Of a stretch of DNA of 64,000 nt, positions 21,658-29,803 are shown one piece after another (the first letter of the stretch is position 1; every line of letters begins with the position of its first letter). Source of the stretch: Trametes villosa (Eukaryota > Basidiomycota > Agaricomycetes > Polyporales > Polyporaceae); assembly GCA_002964805.2 (NCBI GenBank), contig PUDQ02000014.1, positions 744,001 through 808,000 on the forward strand, written 5' to 3'. A program made the translations under genes and the position numbers. The notes under the pieces are model-generated. The model was not told the origin of the DNA. It worked only from the letters and a program-made list of their open reading frames with translations, and searched no databases.

Positions 21658-22793
21658 TCCGACCTCCGCTATCCTGCCCCGGCGGAGTTCCCGTGCTCCG
21701 ACCCCTCTGCGATGGCAGGATTTCCATTCCCGCACGGACTTCATTTTTCCCCTCATCTCCGACGTCTCCGCATTCCGACCGCAATTCCGACCCCCGATCT
21801 CCGCCTTTTCCTCCGAAATTTCACACGCACCTCCGTCAGCCACTCCTGCACTCCCACGCTCATTTTCACATTTTTCGGACCTGAACTCCGGCCTACACCT
21901 CCGATACGCTACCGTCAACTCCGACGACTCCGCGTTTTCGCTCTTCTGAGGCCACCTCCGATTCTCTCCTTTGGATGAGAATACTCCGACAGCACCCCCG
22001 TCAACTCCGACAGTGGCCCGTCACCTCCGCTTGACCCCCGTCTATGCCACGCCTAGGGTACCGCAAGCCTCCTCACCTTACAATCTGCTGATTGGCCGAG
22101 CGAGCGCTGCAACTTCACCCAGACCCGCATCCCCGGTGGCCCCGTACTCCGCTTTGGCGCCTTTCCGACCTCCGACAACTCCGGTTTTCGGACCTCCGGA
22201 CCTCCTCTCAATGGGTACTGCACCTCTGGATGAGCCCCGGACCTCTGACCCTCTGAAATCCCCCCATTTCCTCCGACTTTGGCGCCTTTCTGGCCGCCTC
22301 CACTCGCGGTTTACTCCGGTTCAACTCCGGGGTGAACTAAGAGTTCTGTCCGCTCCGACTGGCCTAGGAGGGGGAGAGCAGCTGCGCACCTCCGCCCTGC
22401 TCCGACCTCCGACGCAACTCCGCAAATTTTCGGACCTCAGCGACTCCGGCAGTCGCGCAACTCTGACAACTCCACTTTTTCGCGTTTTGGCCAGTCGTTG
22501 CTCCCTACTCCAGCCGCCCACCTCCGGACTCCCTTCCTACACCCCCAACTCCGACCCCGCACCCTCCTGGTCCGCACTCCGGACCTATATCTCCGATCTC
22601 CGCATTTTTTCGGCCCTACAACTCCGCGTTTTTGACCCTCGGACTTCACTACTCCGCTTTTTCCGTTTTCTTACACTTTTACTTACCCCTTCTTCTATTC
22701 CTTTTCACCATCTTCACCTCCGCCTTCAGACTCCCACCCCAACCTCTAGTCGCTCTCAAGGCCCTCAGGGGTTCGGGCCTAGTGGGAGGGCAC
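21658..22793 (+). other. Element B non-coding interior
   Basis: About 1.1 kb between the gag stop and the 3' LTR. It is extremely rich in CTCCGAC/ACTCCG words. An ORF can be drawn from 21971 into the LTR, but its Ser/Pro/Leu composition follows from the CTCCG words and matches no retroelement protein. It ends in GGGCCTAGTGGGAGGGCAC, the polypurine tract. Confidence 0.6.
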
Positions 22794-23515
22794 TGTTACG
22801 CCCCGTGCGACCTCCGACACCTGCGGACTCAACTCCGCTTTGGTCCGCTTTTGGTCCGCTTTTACTCCGCTTTTGGTCCGCTAAGTCCGCTCTTATCGGA
22901 CTTAACTCCGCTTACTCCGCACTTATCGGACTTAACTCCGCTTGTCCGACGTTTCGGACTTACTTACTCCGCTTTTCCGCTTCTATTCCGATTAGAACAA
23001 TAGCCTTATTGTCTTCCCCGACTTCCGACCCTATTCCGCTTTCACCTTCCTTATTAGTCCGCTCTTATTGTTGTGGCATAACAATTAGCTCGTAGTCTAT
23101 ATATACGTAGCTGGTATGTTGTAGCTACTCAGTTCGGATATCTCGTTACACCATCCCATTCATCTATACACTCGTTCTACTCCTCTCCGCTTCCTCCGCT
23201 CGTCGTCTGGTAGCTCCGACCTTCCTAGTCCGGTAAGTCCGACATTCCAGCGTCGGACCTCCGGACATCGGACCTGTCCACCTCCGAAATCTGAGGACAC
23301 GTGGCAAGGGTCTCTGGCGTTGCTAATAGCTTCGCTGAAGTCCTCCCTTGTGTGGGCCTCCGTTCGGACTTCCGCTCCGCTACATCCGACAAGTCCGACC
23401 TCCGAAGCTCCAGGTCCGCTTTCCCGCGCCTTTGGAGTTCGGAGCTCCGCTTTCCCGCGCTTCGAAGCTGTCAACTCCGACCGGTTCCGGACTTAAAGCC
23501 CGCACGGCCCTAACA
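22794..23515 (+). repeat. Element B 3' LTR
   Basis: 722 bp copy of the 5' LTR, ending TAACA at 23515, followed by the CAGAG target duplicate. Confidence 0.92.
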
Positions 23516-23907
23516 CAGAGGGTGGAGGAGGGGAGGAGCCGCGATCGGATCGCGGAGCTCGAGGCGAAGCTCCAGAAGATGAAGGAGCTCGTCGACGAGA
23601 CGAAGTCGATCCGGGACAGGTACCGGAGCGAGCGCGAGGCCGCTCGCCAGGAGCGCGACGAGTACGAGCGCGAGCGCGATGAAGTGCGCTCGCAGTTGGA
23701 GGCTGAGCTCAGTCGGGCTCGGCACAGGAGGGCGTCGCCTCCGCGCGACGAACGACGACGCGACCCGAGGGAACTCAGCCCTCGGAGGAGGGATACTGCG
23801 AACGATAGGTCGTTCGCGTCGACATCAAGGAGCTCAGCGCCGTCCGCTGGGCCCAGCTTGATGCCGATCGTGTCGCTGCCCAGCGGGGCAGGACCATCGA
23901 GGACTGG

Positions 23908-26900
23908 CAGCAGCTGTTGTACCCAAATACTGTCACGAACCGTATAGCTCCCGTAACCGTTTTACAATACGAACCGTCAGGCTTCGTATTGTAATACGAA
24001 GCTCCGGGGCAGCCACCGGGAGCTGCCTGATTAGGCAGGCAGCCCGGGGGAGGCCTGTTATCTCCCCAGAGATAACAGATCTGGGGAGATAAGGGCCTAA
24101 TCTCACTGATTAGGCCCCTCCCCTTATCTCCCGAGCTGCCCGGGCCTCCCGATAGCCTCGGGGGTCCGGCGGCTATTTGCCCCTTTGGGCACCATAGCCT
24201 GGTAGGTCCCCTCCCCCTAGCTCACTCAATTCCTACTCAATCCGACTGATTGTAGGCTCATTTTGAACGCATTTTTAAGGCGAACAAGACGCGGGTGATG
24301 CGACACATATTGGGTAAGTACTCACTGCGCCTCCCAGTGTACTTACAGCCTCCTCTGTCCACAGGAAACAGGCCATATCTCGGCCGTTGTTTTGCGCGCA
24401 CGTGTGCGAAATATATCCCCGGACTCGGGTGATTAATGCGCACCTAACAAGCCCTTGCGCGCGCAAATCCGACCAGGCGTTCCGGTGCAGCGCCTGCCCC
24501 ACCTCAGGGGCAGGCCTGCATGCTGCAACTCGGCCATTAGTGGCCGGATTCGCGTCGGAAAGGACTCCGTTTAAAGGTAATGTACTCTATACTCTGGGCG
24601 ATCCATTCGCACGGCCGCGCGAGGCGCAGTTTCAGCCAGGGGAGGCGAGCAGTGCTCAGCCACAGCAGCCTCCCCTGGCTGATATCTCCACCAGTTCCTC
24701 CCCGATAGTTTTGGTTTATACACCGTCTGAAAGCTGCTGAAAGCAGCTATTAGGCAATGTATACACTTCAGTTATCCGTCCGCTTGAACCGACGATCTCC
24801 CCATGCCCTCCTCCTACCCCCCTTTGCCTCTCCCACCTTGCTAGGTGTGCTCTGGAAACTCTGTTTTTTGTGTGTTGGTACTGTGATAATGTGAGAAAAG
24901 GATCATGGGTTTGGGAAGGTCATCAGCACAGTCCATTGAACAGGAAAGCAATTTCTGATGCATTTACACCCCCTCCTCACTGAGTGTGCGATTTCTCTTC
25001 CGTTTCCTAAGCTACCGCCATGCGGTTTTTTGCAATGTGTACTCATACACCTCCCGTACGTAGATCATCTTTTCAAACCGTTATCGAGTATCTGTAGATG
25101 TCAGTAGACTACTATCAGTTTCAAAAGGAGACGGTCATTTACGCTACATGAGTCGACTGTATCATTCTGTGAGTACCCTCATCCTGACGCCAATAAAAAT
25201 GCGCATCCAACGCATCCGGATTCATCAAAATCGGCTGGAAATTGATTGAAATACCAGTCTGAGAGTGCTAGAGCTCTGTACTGCAGTACTGCACAGCTGT
25301 GCAGGCTCGGGCCTGTAAGACGCGTCTTACAGGCCATACTGTACTTCCCAGACCTTAAGCGAGGCGATGTAACCCTAAATTAGGGCGTGGGAAGGGGGAG
25401 GGTAGGCGATGGGTGGCCGGGGACAGGGGGACACAGGCGATATCATTCGCCCAGAGCGCTTAAGCGCCCGTGACTAAGCAAAAATACCGAATTCGGTGGA
25501 GGGGGGTTAGGCGATGGGTGGCCGGGGACATAGGGACAAGCGCCCAAATAGGCGCGGCGATGAGGGCCTCGGGACAGGGGACATCGCTTAAGGTCTGGGA
25601 AGTACAGTAGCTGTGCAGTAGTGAAGCACAGGGCTTCAGCAGAGGTTCGCCCATACCTCTGTCAGTTATGCACCTATTAACACGATTCCTTTTGCGTTGG
25701 ATTCGCAATATTAGTCGCTTTCGGACCGTACCATTCGATCTGTAGTACATGTACTAGAGGAGCCCCTGTGTACCGATGTAACTCCGCGCTGATAACGATT
25801 TTACCATACATCCTGAGGCCCGATAACGCTGTGGAGTGGTGTTCCCGGTAGGTACAGATAATGGGAAGAGAATGAAAAAGAGAGCTAAGCGAACGCTGGA
25901 AAACTGAGCGAGATATTGCATAGTTTCTCTGGACACCCTTAGGAGCCAGAGAAAATGACATTACATGGATTCTGCTCGCTGTCTGGACACCCTAAGCATT
26001 AATAAGCATATGAAAGGACACAAAGAATATGGGGAATCTGTTTGGAGGGGGCTGAGATACCTACAAAGCAAAGGGTGAGAGAGAGGGGGGTAGGAGGAGG
26101 GCATGGGGAGAGCGCAGGTTCGAGCGGACGAGTCGCTGAGGCGTATACATCGCCTGATAGCTGCTTTCAGCAGCTTTCAGACGGTGTATGAACCTTGGCA
26201 ATCGGTGGAGAACTGAGTGAGATATCAGCCAGGGGAGGCTGCTGTGGCTGAGCACTGTTTGCCTCCCCTGGCTAATACCACGCGTTTCGCGGCTGTGCGA
26301 ATGGGTCGCCCGGAATATGGCATACATTACCTTTAAAACGCGCCCACTCCGACGCAATTCCGCCCAGTCATCATGGAGCTGCTACAAGTGGGCCTGCCCC
26401 TGAGGTGGGACAGATGCTGCACCGCAACCGCTGGACGGTTTTGCAAGCGCAGGGGCTCATCCTGTGCGCATTGATTACCCAAATATGGGGATACACTTCG
26501 CGCGCGGGCGCGCGAAGGAACGGTCGAGATATGGCCTAATTTCTGTGGGCAGAAGAGGCTGTAAGTCCACTGGGAGGCGCACTGAGTACTTACCTGATTT
26601 GCGTCGCAATACCTGCGTCTTGTTCGCCCTGAAAATGCGTTTAAAACGCGCCTACAATCAGCCTGATTGAGTAAAAACTGAGTGAGCAATGGAGGGAGCA
26701 CCTACCAGGCTATGGTGCCCAAAGGGGCAAATAGCCGCCGGACCCCCGAGGCTATCGGGAGGCCCGGGCAGCTCGGGAGATAAGGGGAGGGGCCTAATCA
26801 GTGAGATTAGGCCCTTATCTCCCCAGATCTGTTATCTCTGGGGAGATAACAGGCCTCCCCCGGGCTGCCTGCCTAATCAGGCAGCTCCCGGTGGCTGCCC

Positions 26901-26998
26901 CGGAGCTTCGTATTACAATACGAAGCCTGACGGTTCGTATTGTAAAACGGTTACGGGAGCTATACGGTTCGTAACAGTATTCTGCTACAGCAACTGGT
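23908..26998 (+). mobile_element. D1: 3091 bp long-TIR element (8 bp TSD), inserted in Gy1 ORF3
   Basis: Starts CAGCAGCTGTTGTA and ends TACAGCAACTGGT. It is flanked by AGGACTGG (23900-23907) and GGGACTGG (26999-27006), an 8 bp duplication with one mismatch. Each end carries an inverted repeat of roughly 0.9 kb (to about 24840 and from about 26080), itself built of small palindromes such as TTCGTATTGTAATACGAA and GGGCCTAATC...GATTAGGCCC. The middle 1.2 kb has no long ORF; small ORFs (for example plus 24387-24740) have no recognised domain. The 8 bp duplication fits hAT- or Zisupton-like mobilisation; the long arms recall Mutator or foldback elements. D3 is a same-length copy in opposite orientation. 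Confidence 0.85.
25339..25607. mobile_element. 269 bp MITE nested in D1, TA target duplication
   Basis: Inverted termini CTGTACTTCCCAGACCTTAA and TTAAGGTCTGGGAAGTACAG, flanked by TA (25337-25338, 25608-25609). Inside is a direct repeat with GCGATGGGTGGCCGGGGACA at about 25407 and 25513. D2 lacks it: at 43254-43255 there is a single TA in the matching context, a natural empty site. D3 carries the same MITE (56364-56632), so it inserted before D1 and D3 separated. Tc1/mariner-type by target site. Confidence 0.85.
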
Positions 26999-28651
26999 GG
27001 GACTGGGGCGTCGCAGATGACGACGCCAAATGTGGCAGGACCGTCGAACTCGACGGCGATGCCGACCTCGTCGACATCCGCGGACCGGGACCACCCTATG
27101 GTGGACTGGGAGAACGCGACGAGCGACGAGGACGACGACATCGACGAGAGGCGGATCGAGAGACTCGTCTCTCGAAACCGGTATCGTCGTGCTCGTCGCG
27201 ACACTGGCCCGGCACATGCTCCGGGTCAGGGCGCGCCGTTTGGCACGCAACCTCCGCCGCAACCAGCGACGGATGTGGCGAGGGTCCCCGGGTGGCCGTA
27301 CCACCTGTTGGCCCTCCCCACCGACTCGGACCCGCGTCTCGCGGGGCACTGGTACAACTACGTGCCGGTGTCCGTCGCGGACGCCAACAACATCATCATG
27401 GCTGCTCGCCGTGATACGGGTGAGGCGGCTCACCGCATCCGCGACCTAATTGGTCAAGTGAACTCCCGTTCGGAGTACACAGGAGTGGCTGGTCTTAACC
27501 AGCTGCAGTCGTCGTGGCGTCGAGAGGCGCCGCCGCCGCTGATCGCGGCGGTTCAACGAGCCGACTCCCGGGGAAACACTCCCCCTGGACTCGAGCACGC
27601 GTCGACGGCGCACTTGCCGCCGCCGTCGTCGACCCTCTCGCGCAAGCGGACGCCCGCCGAGTGGCGGGAGGTCAAACTGAAGCTGCGTGCCCAGCGCACG
27701 GCGCCGGCCCCAAACCAGCCGAGCTTCAGTGACCCGCCTGCTGTGTGGCAGGCTTGGTATGGCGTCGATGAGCGCCGTATCCCTCAGTGGATGGAGCGGG
27801 AGCCAAATGGGCTTCCTACGACGCGCAGCGTGGAGTACCACGTTGCCGTTCGAGCGATGCTGCCGCGCGGCACGCCACTGGGACCGCGAGGGCATTGGGT
27901 GACCCTCGCCCACTGGCTGTTTTCAGTGCCGGGGCTCTACCGTTACGTGGTAGAGCAGGGGCAGTACCCCGTGGGTACTAGCTACCACCCGGGCCCCTAC
28001 CCCAACGACGTCGCAAGCACGACGTTGTTCCATCTAGCGCGCTGGTTTGCGGCGCGCGGTCTTACCCCGACGGCTGCGGAGCGGTTCCTACCGCTCGCGA
28101 GACTGTGCCGCAACGAGCGGAACGGGCGCGACCTTCGGTCGCTGCTGCCTCAAATGGATGGCAGCCCGAATTCGACTCTCGACGTCGGAGTCGTGCCCAG
28201 TTCGCGGGACTTGGGACCAGTCGCCACAGGCGGCCCACTGCCGCCCCCCAACGCGCCCGCACCTGCGCCCGCACCCGTACCCGCACCAGCACCCGCACCC
28301 GTACCAGCACCCCCGCAGGCGCCCGAGGCGCCTGCCGTTACCACCGACGACGTCGACATGACCGACACGTCCACTACCACCGCAGCGACCGCCATAATTG
28401 CGGTCGCCGAACCGTCGAGCATTGCCTCGACCCCGTCACACGTAGTGGCGGGTACCCATCCCGATGACGGAGTCCCACCTCCGCCGTACTCCCCCGCTCG
28501 CGCGATGGAGGACGTGCAGGAGGCACCCGTCGCCGGGCCTTCCCAACCGCCTGCCGCTACTAGCGACAGGCACGACGAGAGCGAGAACGCGACGGGTGAG
28601 CAGGGATCCTCCCCTCTCACCCCGTCATCGCCACACGATGACACCGCGTAG

Positions 28652-29123
28652 GTGTCTAATCACAACCTTCGAGTGCATCCGTCATGCACTCGTCGTATAC
28701 CACGACGGTATGACTGCAAATATTTGCAGTCCCCGTAGGAGACGATATTATCGTCTCCTTGGGCATAACGCAACCGATCTGCGTCAAAAATTGATCGGTT
28801 CGTCCGCCATAGCTGCGGTACTAATGTACATAGCCGCACCCCACGGTGCGCGCATCCATAACCCAAAAACAAAAACACTACCATATCATGGTAGTGTAGT
28901 GGTATGACTGCTAATATCTGCAGTCGTGTATATATCCCACTACACTGCTGTGACCACACCGTGAGCCTACTTGGCTCACTAACTCATTGTATATATATGA
29001 GTTGCGCGCGCACTATGCGCAACTCTTTGTATCATATAGTGCTATGACTGCGAATATCAGCAGTCGTTCCTTTTACTATAATACTCTATTGTAGACCCGT
29101 ACAACGGGTCTAGAGGGGGAGAG
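28652..29123 (+). other. Gy1 3' UTR: hairpin array and polypurine tract
   Basis: Consecutive short inverted repeats fill the region, for example GAGTGCATccgtcATGCACTC, GACTGCAAATATTTGCAGTC, GGAGACGATATTATCGTCTC, ACTACCATATCATGGTAGT and GTGAGCctacttGGCTCAC. GACTGC-NNATAT-GCAGTC variants recur about three times (near 28720, 28903 and 29046). It ends with polypurine tract AGAGGGGGAGAG (29112-29123). Confidence 0.75.
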
Positions 29124-29411
29124 TGTAACGACCCTCCGTGGTCGTTACGGGTTATTGCAGGACATAGCGCTAGTTGCGCTATGTCGCGAGATGTACCTAG
29201 CGCTAGTTGCGCTAGGATAAGATACCGCGTAGATATCATGTATTAGATAGACGCGTACGACGCGCGGGTATTCGGAGCCCGCGCGTCTGGTGAGGGCAGC
29301 CTTCTACAACTGCCCCACCATCTCCCGAGTACGCCGAGCCCTAATAGAGCCCGGACCAGAGTACTTGGAGACTGCGGGCATCAGAAGTGCCCGACACCCG
29401 TGAGTTTTACA
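29124..29411 (+). repeat. Gy1 3' LTR
   Basis: 288 bp from TGTAACGACCC to GAGTTTTACA, short inverted ends TGTAA/TTACA. It aligns in layout with the Gy2 LTR (52697-52988), which ends GAGTTTTTACA. It includes hairpins such as ACATAGCGCTAGTTGCGCTA. The sequence right after it (TCAGGGCAGCCC...) is one unit of the KDZ terminal array, so Gy1 integrated into that array. Confidence 0.85.
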
Positions 29412-29545
29412 TCAGGGCAGCCCGTAGCACGTTTGTACAATCACGTATTTGATCAGGGCGCATATTTGGCTGGTTTGTACAATCACATATTTGATCAGGG
29501 GAGCTTGTAGCCCTTTTGTACAGCCATGTATTTGATTGGGGCCAA
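29412..29545 (-). repeat. Left terminal repeat array of the KDZ element
   Basis: Three units, each with TTTGTACAATCACGTATTTG or a variant, spaced about 41-55 bp, reverse-complementary to the array at 39090-39905. Confidence 0.7.
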
Positions 29546-29803
29546 AGTTTCCCTATATGGAAGGACTACTCAACGCCAGGCTTATTCTAGCCGTCTTGAC
29601 GGAAAGCTGGTGATGGCGTGCACAGCTGCTTCTGCATCAGCACTGCTTCATCCGCCGAGCGAAGCCGAAGTCCTGATAGGCGCTCATGCAGGCGTCGAGC
29701 TCGAGCATCACAAGTCCTAATGTAAGATTGTAACAAATGTAACACACAACGCAGCGCAAACTTGTGCTCATTCGATTAACGGGACATTGTAAACAAGACA
29801 AAT

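Larger units (their letters stand above)
19721..23515 (+). mobile_element. Element B: gag-only LTR retrotransposon inserted in Gy1 ORF3
   Basis: Two 722 bp LTRs (19721-20442, 22794-23515) starting TGTTACGCCCC and ending GCCCTAACA flank a 2351 bp interior. The 5 bp target duplication CAGAG is at 19716-19720 and 23516-23520. A polypurine tract (AGTGGGAGGGCA) lies just before the 3' LTR. The interior encodes only Gag; no protease, RT or integrase was found. The LTRs look almost identical, with a couple of differences near 20293/23366, so insertion was recent. LTR ends and gag resemble element C, its probable autonomous relative. This matches the TR-GAG class. Confidence 0.92.
19185..28651 (+). 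pseudogene. Gy1 ORF3: large uncharacterised third ORF, split by B and D1
   Basis: Segments 19185-19720, 23521-23907 and 27007-28651 sum to 2568 bases, exactly 856 codons including stop (855 aa). The frame is continuous when B and D1, each with one target-site copy, are left out. Order: Pro/Gln-rich start; a conserved module with LLVAH, CxxC, FVRHY and FRDAQ; an Arg/Glu-rich coiled coil (start of segment 2); an SR/P-rich stretch; HPMVDWEN plus an acidic run; a conserved block VPGWP.HLLALP...HWY..VPV...GEA.HRI..L..QVN; then LFSV.GLYR and a Pro-Ala-rich acidic tail. No signal peptide, membrane segment or known enzyme motif was seen, so it is not an obvious envelope gene. Gy2 has a homologue in the same position. 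Function unknown. Confidence 0.8.
13450..29411 (+). mobile_element. Gy1: Ty3/gypsy chromovirus with third ORF, 5'-truncated, carrying nested B and D1
   Basis: Order: gag-protease (13450-15391), UAG, pol with RT, RNase H, integrase and chromodomain (15392-18937), ORF3 (19185-28651), hairpin-rich 3' UTR, polypurine tract, 3' LTR (29124-29411). The 5' LTR and start of gag are lost at the Helitron junction. Nested insertions B (19721-23515) and D1 (23908-26998) both lie in ORF3. Without them and their duplicated target sites about 9.06 kb of Gy1 remains. gag and pol are open except for the UAG, so the element was recently active apart from its truncation and insertions. Confidence 0.9.

Noticed and set aside
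20794..21918. Long minus ORFs opposite element B gag
   Set aside because: They mirror the biased codon use of gag; no recognisable domain.
21971..23095. 374-codon plus ORF in element B
   Set aside because: It runs from non-coding interior into the LTR, has composition dictated by CTCCG words, lacks an ATG at its start, and shows no retroelement motif.
24320..24365. GTAAGT...ACAG as an intron in the D arms
   Set aside because: GTAAGTAC and GTACTTAC form a small inverted repeat typical of the D arms, with no flanking coding frame to join.
24387..24740. 117-codon ORF in D1 (and its copy in D3)
   Set aside because: Its identity in D1 and D3 reflects recent duplication of the whole element; D2 has only a partial equivalent, and no domain is visible.
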